NCBI GenBank assembly: GCA_036320915.1 | Contig: JAXBDG010000017.1 | Span: 1,054,001-1,118,000, forward strand | Source: Linnemannia elongata | Taxonomy: Eukaryota > Mortierellomycota > Mortierellomycetes > Mortierellales > Mortierellaceae | DNA: 64,000 nucleotides | Direction of reading: 5' to 3' | Shown: positions 54,769-64,000 of the stretch, piece after piece | Position numbering within the stretch: position 1 is the first letter of the stretch | How the letters are laid out: each line of letters starts with the position of its first letter | Program-made: the position numbers and the translations under genes | The notes under the pieces: model-generated | What the model saw: the letters and a program-made list of their open reading frames with translations, nothing else | The model's database searches: none | Told to the model about the DNA's origin: nothing

Positions 54769-56679
54769 CTAGTCCTGCCGAGGGAATGATCCTGGAAGAG
54801 TTGAGGAACCTCTCTGTTGCTGCTGCTCTTGTTGCTGCTGCTGTTGCTGTGCGTCTTCCTCAGGTACCAAAGAGAACCGACATGTTGGGCAGGTTGCACT
54901 TGTCTTGAGCCAGGGCTTGATGCAGTCCTCGTGGAAAATGTGTTTGCACTTCAATTGGGTGCATGTATCCTGCCTCTCAAACTCGTCTTTGCATACACTG
55001 CACTCGGTTTTCGCATCTGTGCAATTGAAGCAGGGATCAGAGAGTACAAACAAAAAAAATTATCAGATGATGTATCGGATTCTTTTTGGAGATCAAATGC
55101 GTATTCGAGATGCTGTGGCCATCACTGCAGAGAAGGAAAAAATAAGAACATACCAAGTTCCTCAGACGTGAGAGTATGTTGGGGCAGCTCGTTAATCGCC
55201 TCCTCTGACAATGCCACAGGCCCATTTTGACGACTACGAGTACACACACATACACGTACACACACAAAAGTAATCCTTGAGTTAGTCAATTGAACCATAA
55301 ACAATGAGCACATATCAAGAAAATTGAAAGGAGCAAAGGACGAGGGAATACCTTTGCATCTCCATCATTTGCGTGATCACATCATCAAGTCCTCCTTGGC
55401 CAAAGACGTAGTCTCCTGGATTTCCGACCATGTTGAACAGCCCTCCGAATCCTCCCAAACCCGGCTGACCGCCTTCGTTCATGAAGCGTAGTTCGAGTCC
55501 GATACGTTCCAACAGGCTATGATTAGAATGAGTAAAAAGTAAGAACGAAAAACAACAGCAAGTCAGCATGACATTGTCACAGGGAAGGGGCGAAAAAAGG
55601 AGAGTTTTGTGCTGCGTTGCTGTGTTCAATATGCGTGACGAACAAAGAACTGTACGTTTGATCCTCGCCCAGTAGAACAACTCAATCCTCTTAGTTTGCT
55701 CCTTCCTTGTGTCATTCCTTTTGGTTTCATTCTCACTCTGCAATCTGTCGATGACATACCTTGAAATGGAGGTTGGTGGACCCTGTAGTTGTTGATGAGG
55801 TTCCGTATCCTGCTCGATATCTAGCATCTCTTCATCCTCGTCATGGGGTCCCGTGGCAGCGGCGCGAGCGGCGTTGGTAGTAGTGTTTCCTGAGGCAGAT
55901 CGAGCCGCCTGAGAATTGAATAGACTAAAAGGGCTCGTTGCTGTTCCTGCTCCGGTTCCTGTAGGGTATCCACCGGGCAATTGTCCCTGTGCCTGTTGTT
56001 GCCGCTGGTTGACTGTCATAGGCGCACTGGATAGAAGGTGGATGACGCGAAGCAGATCCTCCAGTCCCACGGCCTCCTGTCCTTCCTGTCCATCATCGTC
56101 ATCGTCGCCTTGTTCGTGTCCAGCTTCTACAAAGGACCGAGGGTCGTTGTCCTCCTCAATCTAAAATATGTTGCAATAACGGGCCGTTACAGAGGGGTCA
56201 GATACAACACTCTGTTCATGCAGAGCGCATTCCTAATAGGCATGTCCTGTCTGAGACCGTAATGTTGGGGCGTTTATTTGGTTGTTCTTTCGCCACGCCT
56301 GTTTCCTGTTGTGGTGAAAGTTGTACCTTTTCGACAAACTCGCTATGGCACTCAGGACAGAGAGGGTGCGGGACCATCATAGGGGTGATCTCGGCAGAGC
56401 ACTATACGATTCAATGAGGAATGAATGACAAAGGTAAAACAAGTAGAGGGATTTGTTAAAATAACACGACTTTGTTTCTTCCTTGCTACATTGCACAAGC
56501 AGCTTTTGAGCAAGCTTGGCGTTTTTTTTCTTTGTGTAAGCTCGGTTGGTTCCTGATTAGTTTCCGACATGAGTCTCGAATGGAAAAAAAGACGAAGTAC
56601 TTGCCTGGTGGCACCAATGATCTCTGCGGGACCGTGGGGTTGTTGTTGGAGGGGTGTTTTCAGCGAGCGGGCTGTTCAT
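54769..56679 (-). CDS. RING-H2 E3 ubiquitin ligase (RNF115/RNF126-like)
   Basis: Six exons (56679-56605, 56401-56327, 56160-55760, 55516-55352, 55233-55154, 55016-54769) give 347 aa. The N-terminal zinc ribbon HWCHQCSAEI...CPECHSEFVEK and the C-terminal RING-H2 (CSVCKDEF...CKHIFHEDCIKPWL...CPTC, pattern C3H2C3) define the RNF115/RNF126 family, cytosolic ligases in quality control and receptor trafficking. Between them lie an acidic stretch, an LLRVIHLL segment and Gly/Phe-rich repeats. A poly-Gln/Glu tract follows the RING. Intron 1 uses a GC donor (CAG|GCAAGT), which joins HWCHQ to CSAEI and so completes the zinc site. It is divergent from ferroportin across 847 bp. Confidence 0.92.
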
Positions 56680-57526
56680 TGTTGTTATTGTGTTGGTGGT
56701 GATAGGAGTAAGAGTGCTGTAGTGAGGGAACGAGACTGTCAAGGGGGACAGCAGGTGGGTAAGAAGTGCGAAGCAGAGGAGTGAGAGTGTTGCTCTAGTA
56801 AAGTTGCTCGAGGAGAGTTGGAGAGTGCTGGGGGGGGGGGGGGGAGAGTTTGTGTGCCGTTTAGAAGAGGAGGAGGAGGAATACGTAGAGCGTGAGAGTA
56901 AGAAGGATGAAAGAGGGTGAGTGAGTGAGTGTGTAAAAAAGAAGTGAAAGGAAGATGTGTGGGTGAGTGAAGCGAAGCTCTTGATGCTCAATTGATGATG
57001 GCGTGACCGGGCATTTCTTTTGTCTCTGAATTCCATTCTTCAAATCATAGTGATACATGAGGAAAAAAGGAACAGGAAATAGAGTAATGACATAGCTGCC
57101 GATCAATGATAAAATGCTGATGCAAATCCCTCTTGATCAGTGGCAAAGCGTTGAGCTGCGCCTCCCTCAAAGCAGCCCGTTTGGAACTCATCCTTCGATC
57201 AGCCGTCCTCGTTTAGCTCACCCTCCCTGGTTCCAAGAACAAGTCTTTTTGAACCTTTGAAGGGGTCCCTGAATACTGAATGTGAATGTGGTGTTCCGAA
57301 TTTTTGACGACGAACATGCGTCAAGATGAACCTTATTTTGTTCTCCTTACTCCTTATCATTACCCACCTTTCTCACTTCTGACTCGGCTAATTGAACACT
57401 TTCTCAAAACCACTGCATCACATTCATTCACTCTTTTTTTTTCTTCTTTTTTCTTTCTTTTCTTTTTTTGCCACACCTCCACAAGCAAGCTTCCGACGAC
57501 CACAGGACAAGAGTCCACACGAAAAC
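56680..57526. promoter_or_regulatory. Divergent promoter RING gene / ferroportin
   Basis: 847 bp. The RING side is GA-rich on the plus strand with a 15-nt G run (56830-56844). The ferroportin side ends in a T/C-rich leader (57422-57475). No gene is seen. No iron-responsive element could be recognised by eye. Confidence 0.5.
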
Positions 57527-58182
57527 ATGGCGATACAGGATAGCTTACGTTTACAATACGACGATCGGCCGACACAGCAGCAGTTGCAACCTCTACTCAG
57601 CAATAATTCCGGATCAACCACTCCCGCCGCCGCCGGACTTTACTCTACACACACTTCACACCCACAGGACCCCGCTAGCAGTCAAAGCAGCGATGACGGC
57701 GGCGACGGTGATGACGGTTTAGATCCACCCCACAGTGTACCATCGCTCCACCTCTATGCCGTCCATGCTCTTTGGTAAAGCATTCCTTTCAGAGAAAAAT
57801 GACACACGGCAAAAAAAAAAAACGCTCTCACAACGTCCATTGATCCTTTCTGCAACGACACAGAGCAAACAACAAGAGCAATCATCACAACGTCCATTCG
57901 ATTTGTCTAAAATCATCCTCTCTCTACTTTGCTCACTTCTTGTCAACACATGATAGCACCTTCGACGAAAGACTGTACGAATTCGCATCCTACTTTTTCA
58001 TCATGGAGATTTTCAAAACTACACTCTTACCCATGTCAATCTACGGGTTCTCGACCACTGTTGCTGGGATTCTCTTCAGTACCACTGTTGGATCGATTGT
58101 GGATACCACACCTCGACTCACAGGTTCGTCTCATCCTCTTGATCCTTTCTTGTTCGCTTCAAAATTTGTGTGTGCCATGGGC

Positions 58183-58226
<44 letters not shown>

Positions 58227-60373
58227 CGTTTTATCGGACGAAGCTCACCCCTTTGTTGTGGCACTCAGATTTTTCGCAAGAATGTTTTAACACATGTTTC
58301 TTGTTCTCCCCGTATTGGCCGCGTACATTTTCGCGCGGGCACTTTTTTTTTTTTTTTTTTTTTTCCTTTCAATAGCGGTACAGTCGTTCCTTTTCACACA
58401 GAAACTTACAACTATAATTGGCGCACTCGGGTTCTGGATCCTTTTGACGTGGTTCGATCCTTCAACAGCAACGTCATCGCCACTACAACCATCCTCAGCA
58501 ACAGATACCACAACTACAGCGGGAGATTTGACTACCAGCATGTTAGGACTTTCGATGGTTCAAGGATACAGTCTGTTCGGGCTGATGGTCGTCGCCAGCG
58601 GGGTGTTGAAACTCTCGGCCCTCGGCTGGTCCATCTCAATCGAACGCGACTGGATTGTCGCGCTCTGTCACTCCAACTCGGACGCCTTGACTCGTAAGCG
58701 CACATATCTCACTTCCATACAATCCAGCACCTGGCACCAAACCCATCACGCAAACTCGGTCTAACTTCCTCGATTCTTCTTTCACGCATACTAGGCCTTA
58801 ATGTGACAATGAAGAGGATAGACCTAGTCTGCAAACTCATCTCGCCACTCGTATTTGCAGGACTCTTGGCATACTTCCACGCCGGATACTGCAGTCTGAT
58901 CATGGCCATTTGGTGTTTGGCATCCTTTCTTACAGAGTGGCTCCTAGTCCGTCGGATCTGGGACCTCTCTCCCATTCTCTGGCAACCCCGGTCACACCAC
59001 CACCTATCGTTGCCTTCTGAAGGTGGTTGTGGACGGCAGGGGTCTGGATTTGTGGATGACAGGAATGTAGCTACAGAGTCAGGGGTAGCAGCGGCGGCAA
59101 GGAAGAAGAAGAAAGATAGTGATAGCCGGACGCCGTTGGTTGCTCGGGATGTCTTCTCGAATCAAGAACGACAGTCTCTGTTCGCAGCGGAGGATACTGG
59201 ACATCATCAGCGGCAACGAAGTGGACAAGGAGGAGCAAGATCTTCGCTTGTGAAGCGAGGCATTTTGTCGTTCCGCGAGTATTCACATCATATCGTCTTC
59301 CTGGCCTCACTTGCCTACGCCATTATCTACATCAACATGATGAGGTTCGTATGCCTTCCCTACCTAAACCTTGCCTATTTTTTCAACTCTCCTGTCCACC
59401 AGATCAATCAACCTAACACTCACATCCACCACTCCCTCTTTCTTCTACTACTAAACAGCGTCTCAGGAACAATGATAGGCTACCTACAATACCGCAACTT
59501 TAGTGCAACATCCATAGCAACCCTCAAGGGAATCTGCACAGTCTCAGAACTCTTCGGCACAATCCTCATGCCCACCCTTACCCGATACGTCGGCCTAACC
59601 CGAGCAGGCGCCTGGTCCATCTGGCTTGAAGTTTTTACCCTAACGCCGGTGCTGTTTTCTATTTATTCTGATCAGTTACCGGTTCAGGTTTTTATCTTTG
59701 GTAAAGTCAATCAAAGGAAAAACGGATGAAAAGTGGTTGGTTATTCGCCACCAATATTTTTGTTGTGTAAAAACTAACTCGCAAACATTCTTCGAAAAAA
59801 AAAAAAAAAAAAAAAAAAAAAAACACTCCCCCTCACGTAGCGGGAATGGCACTCTCCAGGATAGGTGTCTGGTCATTCGACCTCGTTATCACCCAAATCA
59901 TGCAAGAATACATCCAACCCGATCCTCACACTATCGACAGCAACAGCAACAATAGCAACAGCAACAACAACAATAGCAGCAGCAACAACAACAACGCAGG
60001 AGTCATCAATGGCTGGCATTACTCGCTCATGAACCTTTTCGAACTCGCCCAATTCTTCTTGACAATGATCTGGTCCGACCCCCAGGTGTACTACATCCCC
60101 TGCACCATTTCCTTTGTCTGTGTTGTTGTGGGAGCTGTGGTTTATACAGTACATTTGTTCAGAATGCGAGGGCATTTGTTTCATTACCATCGGATCATTT
60201 CTTCTTCGCCTTCTTCAGGTCCTACTGTCACGGTTGCGGACAGTCTCGGTGAGAATGATGGTCAACCAGAGTCGTCGCGAAACAGTGGCGGCAGCAGTGT
60301 TGTTGTTGTTGGCGTCCATAGAGATGGCGGACATGATAGCGCAGGCGTTGTCTCCCGTCGACCCATTCATTAG
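57527..60373 (+). CDS. Ferroportin (SLC40) iron exporter
   Basis: Six exons (57527-57774, 57957-58123, 58376-58693, 58795-59344, 59459-59700, 59841-60373) give 685 aa. After a ~75-residue polar N-terminus the transporter begins: SLHLYAVHALCTFDERLYEF, FIMEIFKTTLLPMSIYG, TTVGSIVDTTPRLTAVQSF, and LNVTMKRIDLVCKLISPLVF, the last matching the ferroportin N-x-T-x2-R-I-D signature. A large charged cytosolic loop (KKKKDSDS, RQRSGQGG) is followed by the second helix bundle (SVSGTMIGYLQYRNFSATSI, MPTLTRYVGLTRAGAWSIWL). The last exon holds an Asn/Ser-rich stretch and a further helix pair. The family moves Fe2+ out of the cytosol across the plasma membrane or vacuole. Introns 2 and 5 contain long T and A runs. 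It converges with the carrier gene 171 bp away. Confidence 0.9.
58189..58226. repeat. Poly(T) run, 38 nt, in ferroportin intron 2
   Basis: Uninterrupted T in the transcript sense; a second T run (~58343-58364) lies near the acceptor of the same intron. Confidence 0.9.
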
Positions 60374-60544
60374 ATATTTATAAAAATGTTCAAAAAGAAA
60401 GTCTATTGTTGCGTTTCTTTGTCTATTGTACAATGTGTTGTTGCTGAGTGGGGTAGATTTGTGTAAAGTTGTGTATGAATGCGAATCGAAGAAAGAAAAA
60501 AGAAAGAAAAAAGGTCATCGTCCATTGTCCTCCAATGAAAAATA

Positions 60545-62763
60545 TCACCGAGATCCAGTAGAGCCAAGATTCCCAATAGGAGAAGGATCGTTTGCATGCC
60601 CTGACCACGTCTTGACATAATCCATGACAGCTTCATAGACCAAAAAGTTCAACGAATGGATCGGCATCGCCCGGTAACAGGTTACGCTCAGGCCTCGGTA
60701 TAGACCCCTGACTCCTTCCCGGCGGACAATATCCTTGGCGCAGTCCAGTGCCCCCGAGTACTTTGGATGTGTTGCGAGGACCTCCTTCTGGATTACGCTC
60801 TTGACAAGGTCGATCGGGAAGACTACCAGCCACGAGAACACACCACAGAGTCCTCCCGCAAAGAAATGAACCATCGGTCCCGGTCCCTTGAGTGTCGTTG
60901 TTGTCGTCGTACCTGTAGTCCCTGATGCGGCAGCTGTATGGTGGTGTGGCCTGACATGCTCAATCGTCTCAGACATGAGCCGCTTGATAGTCTCGTAACT
61001 CGAAAAGTAGATTCCAGTACCGAGCATATCACGCGTAATATGCAGACTCGCACCCTTGTAAAGTCCAATAAGCCCCTTCTTTTGCACAATCGCCTTGGTA
61101 GTCTTCCAACTCGAGTTTCCTGCGTCCTCCTTAGGAGGCACTCCATACTGTGTAATTGATCCATGCGAATGTCTCTCCACCTTGGCAGCCACCGCCGCCG
61201 AAGAAGCTACTCCTCCTACTCCTGTAGCAGCACCCTTCTTCTTCTCCAAAGCCAAACCCTCTCTCAGGAGAGCATCTCCCGTCAGCGACGTGATCTGAGC
61301 CTCCTTCCTTGCATGCATCGCCATCAGCTTCTCCAATTGCCGCTGCAACTTGACCAACTCCAAAGGACTCGACATCATGGCCACCACGGTTCCTGCAACA
61401 CTTCCCGAAATAAACGTTAGACCGATGAGCGAGGGGATCGTGTTGCCCTGTAATGTCTCTGAGACGCTCCTGACTTGTTGTTTAGACCCCTCGTAGACCG
61501 AGAATGAGATCGATTTGATGATTGACACTGTGATCAAGGGTGGGATCATACCTAGTTCATAGATCATGGAAAGAAAAAAATGACATCGATAGACATCATG
61601 ATCGATTTTCGTTGGGTTAGTTGAATTCTATTGATCCAAAAAGTTGTCCTTAGATCGAAAAAGAAAAAAAAAAACGATTCGTTCATCTAAAAAGGACGAT
61701 AGCCAGCCTTCCTTTTTACCATTCTGTTTCCTTACCTCGAAAGAAACCACCTAGCCGCTCCTCTGCATAAGTCTTCCGGACACAATCCATGATCGATTTG
61801 TACGAGTGGGTCTGCATCCTGGTCTTGACCGAATCGAACTACAAATAGAAACAATTGTGCATGACAATAGAGCGCGAGTGAGAGAGTTCGGGAGGAAAAG
61901 AGGTGAGCAATTAGATCCCACGAACGGAATGTTCATCTGGAAAATGGCATGATTTTTGTCTGTCCCGCTTATTTCTTTTCCCAATTGATCTTTTTGCTGG
62001 ATTCATGGGGCTGGGTGCTTGCTGATAAGCAAGATCGCATTGAGGGCCATGGTGAAATGGCGGGCGGGCAGCGACAGGTGACAAACCGGATTGCAACAAA
62101 AAGCGTCGTATTGTCAATCCTCCAGCTACCATGGGGGTCAATTGATTCCAATGAGATGGATGTATCGTCCTCGCACTGTATTGTTTTCCATGGTCCGCTG
62201 GTTGCTTTGTTCCCGATCCTGTTTATTTCTCATCTGATGTTGCACGGTTTGTGCTCCCGTTCCAACAATTCCCCGATTGAAACACGAAAAAAAGAAAAGA
62301 ACAAAGCAAAAAAGTATTCAATGTGCAACCACAATCGTCTGGGAACACTGTGCGTGTGTGTATTTTCCACTCACAGGAAAGCCAGACAAGACACTGCACA
62401 CCGCCGCGCTCGAGGCCGCCAACACTGTTCTATTCTCTGGAAATGATAAGAAAGTGCAAAGGGTGTGAATTTTTTGGGGGTGCTTTACTGGTCATGCTCA
62501 GCTTTAAAAGTCATGCATGATGAATGCACAATGACATTCCACCAGTTAAAACGACAGGATTAAAGAAACGTACTCCATGCCCATTCTTGGAGAAGCTGGT
62601 GATCATGTGGGGTGATGGCAAAGAGATGTGAGACCGAGGATGATGACGATCCGCCGCCGAGTGATCCTGGTGGCGACGACGAGGGATCGTCGAAGGTCCT
62701 GCTATTGGTTGGTGTGGTGACTGATGTAGTGGTGGATGTTGATGTCGTAGTTGTTGATGCCAT
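60545..62763 (-). CDS. Mitochondrial carrier family protein (YFR045W-like)
   Basis: Four exons (62763-62574, 62436-62375, 61838-61736, 61551-60545) give 453 aa. Three carrier repeats are visible: repeat 1 GFPFDSVKTRMQ...LGGFFRG, repeat 2 SSPLELVKLQRQ...GLIGLYKG, and repeat 3 VFPIDLVKSVIQ...GVRGLYRG, each with the P-x-[DE]-x2-[KR] and [FY]-x-G signatures split over introns. The string AASSAAVCSVLSGFPFDSVK and the GMIPPLITVSIIKSISFSVY segment resemble the yeast YFR045W group. There is a Ser/Thr-rich N-terminus and a ~60-residue Ala/Gly/Lys insertion after repeat 2's first helix. It is an inner-membrane transporter; the substrate is unknown. Intron 2 (~540 nt) is the longest. Confidence 0.9.
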
Positions 62764-63438
62764 GGTTGTACGAAGGTATTGCACAAACAGTAAAAAAGAA
62801 AGGAAGGAAAGAAAGAGAGGAAGATAGAAAGCGTGGGTTGAGGGAGATAAAAGAGATAAGAGAAAAAGAAAGAAAAGAAAAGAGGAGAAAAAAAAGGGTG
62901 TGTCGGATCGATATGTTCGTGACAGTTGAACCTAAAAATCGATTTGATCAAAGAGTGGCAATTGAAAAGGAAAAGGGACAAGAAAGCGACGGAGCGGAGA
63001 TGCAATGGGCTACAGGCAAGGGCAACCAACCAAGAAAAAAAAATAAGAGGCCTGCTGGGGCTATGAGTCAAGGAAAGGAAGAGACGAAGAGAGAGCGAGA
63101 TTGGGAATTCAATCGTAAAGGATTGAGGAGAACAAAAAACGGGGAGAGGACATGGACCCTTGTCCCGGCAAACATACATCCGGCGCAATACAAAATAAAG
63201 CAGAATGAAAAGAACGTGAGGTTGAGCCAGTTGTAGCAGCATCATCTTTGGCGGTCTTCTTATTTGTTCTCTTTGTCTGCACAGCCGCGACCAATACGTT
63301 GCCTTTTGTGGGGGGGTGCGTACGGAGTTAATGTGATGCTATTATGCTATGCTGTGCGTATTGGATGCCTCTTTAGCACTGTCGTACAGCACAACACCCG
63401 ATCGGGATCGATCTGGCATCCTAGTCGGCGAATACCAT
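62764..63438. other. Spacer between carrier gene and AP-3 beta
   Basis: About 675 bp, purine-rich on the plus strand from 62780 to 63130, hence a pyrimidine-rich leader for the carrier gene. A 244-codon minus-strand frame here is low-complexity and starts inside this tract. No gene is supported. Confidence 0.6.
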
Positions 63439-63950
63439 CTATCCGCGTCGACCATTGGCTCGTTTAGGTGGGAGAATCGCCTCCTCTTCCGATGAAGATG
63501 CCTCCTCGTCTTCTTCGTCCTCGTCATCATCATCCTCCTCTCCTGACCCACTCTCTTCTTCACTGGTTTCCTCCTCGCCCTCCTCGCTCGTCTCTTCTTC
63601 GTCACTCGTCTCCTCCTCGCTGTCATCCTCCTCATCGGAACTAGACTCTTCATCAGACGACTCCAAAAACTTGTCCAGTGTCTCAGCGCCACGGTATGCA
63701 CCTGCCTGACCGTCATACCGTCCCTGGCCACCGGCAGCACTACTATCCTGTCCCTGGCGACTTTTGGCGTATGCAGAGTCGCTTCCAAAACCAGTCCGGT
63801 CATTCATGTATCCAGGTGCCTCCATCGTCGCTGCCAATCGACGCACCGACGGATCAGGCTGCACCTTGGGCCAATCTGGTAGTGCCTCGTAGCCAGCCAC
63901 GATTCGATTCAATACCAATGACATCGATCCAACCTTGTATTGCTCGCGAC
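63439..63950 (-). CDS. AP-3 complex beta subunit, C-terminal exon (partial)
   Basis: The last exon of a gene running off the right edge; the acceptor CTAG lies at 63954-63951 and 63951-64000 is intron. The exon encodes 169 aa. GYEALPDWPKVQPDPSVRRL closely matches the AP3B signature (LPDWPEVAPDPSVR in animal homologues, from memory). It is followed by ~90 residues of Ser/Asp/Glu clusters, the acidic hinge region typical of AP-3 beta, and a short basic end (PPKRANGRRG). AP-3 sorts cargo from Golgi/endosome to the vacuole, a pathway that BLOC-1 (gene at 4652) also serves. The appendage ear after the hinge is missing, as in several fungal forms. Confidence 0.8.
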
Positions 63951-64000
63951 CTAGTAATAGCACGATGAAAAAGATTAGTTAAGGTTCTCTGCAGCCGAGG

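Noticed and set aside
62511..63245. 244-codon minus-strand ORF
   Set aside because: Low-complexity translation of the carrier gene's leader, overlapping carrier exon 1 in another frame.
1..64000. CRISPR arrays, rRNA genes, bacterial operons or riboswitches
   Set aside because: No spaced direct repeats, rRNA-like blocks or polycistronic layout seen; the window is eukaryotic throughout.

Overview
This is a nuclear fragment of a fungus. Genes are split by many short GT-AG introns with strong GTAAGT-type donors, the code is standard, transcripts have pyrimidine-rich leaders, and intergenic DNA is full of long homopolymer runs. The gene set (fungal-type G-beta, Kre9/Knh1-like wall protein, Crh-like GH16, Lys5-type phosphopantetheinyl transferase, Tgl3/4/5-like patatin lipase, BLOC-1 and AP-3 subunits, a ferroportin) suggests an early-diverging filamentous fungus, most likely Mortierellomycota. 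That placement is inferred by eye and was not tested.

Layout. 0-10 kb is compact: PAQR receptor (+), TEX30-like hydrolase (-), class-IV aminotransferase-like protein (+), BLOC-1 subunit 2 (-), monoacylglycerol lipase-like enzyme (-) and ribosomal protein eS1/S3a (-). 11-27 kb is sparse: a small GPI-type wall protein at 12.0 kb, G-protein beta at 17.5-19.4 kb, and 6.8 kb of low-density DNA carrying decayed coding fragments. 26-37 kb holds a WBP2-like GRAM protein (-), Mad2 (+), a patatin/TGL lipase (-) and a 4'-phosphopantetheinyl transferase with two ~1 kb introns (-). 37-42.6 kb is again nearly gene-free. 42.6-50 kb holds a GH16 wall enzyme (-), a 5'-truncated LINE interrupted by a second short copy of its own family, tRNA-Asp(GUC), a small unrecognised ORF and a DUF676 lipase (+). 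50-64 kb holds a LUD-domain protein (-), an intact intronless partitivirus-like RNA-dependent RNA polymerase gene (-), a RING-H2 ubiquitin ligase (-), ferroportin (+), a YFR045W-like mitochondrial carrier (-) and the 3' end of the AP-3 beta subunit gene (-).

The most notable feature is the RdRp ORF at 52.4-54.2 kb: 600 codons, all catalytic motifs visible, no frame disruption, embedded between ordinary host genes. This is an endogenous viral element with coding capacity. The second is the nested LINE insertion with a clean 16-bp target-site duplication.

There are no operons. Neighbours are arranged as divergent pairs sharing short promoters (TEX30-like/aminotransferase, WBP2-like/Mad2, RING/ferroportin) and convergent pairs separated by about 170-390 bp. 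Exon coordinates were read by hand from splice signals and reading phase, and all multi-exon models except the WBP2-like gene close in frame.
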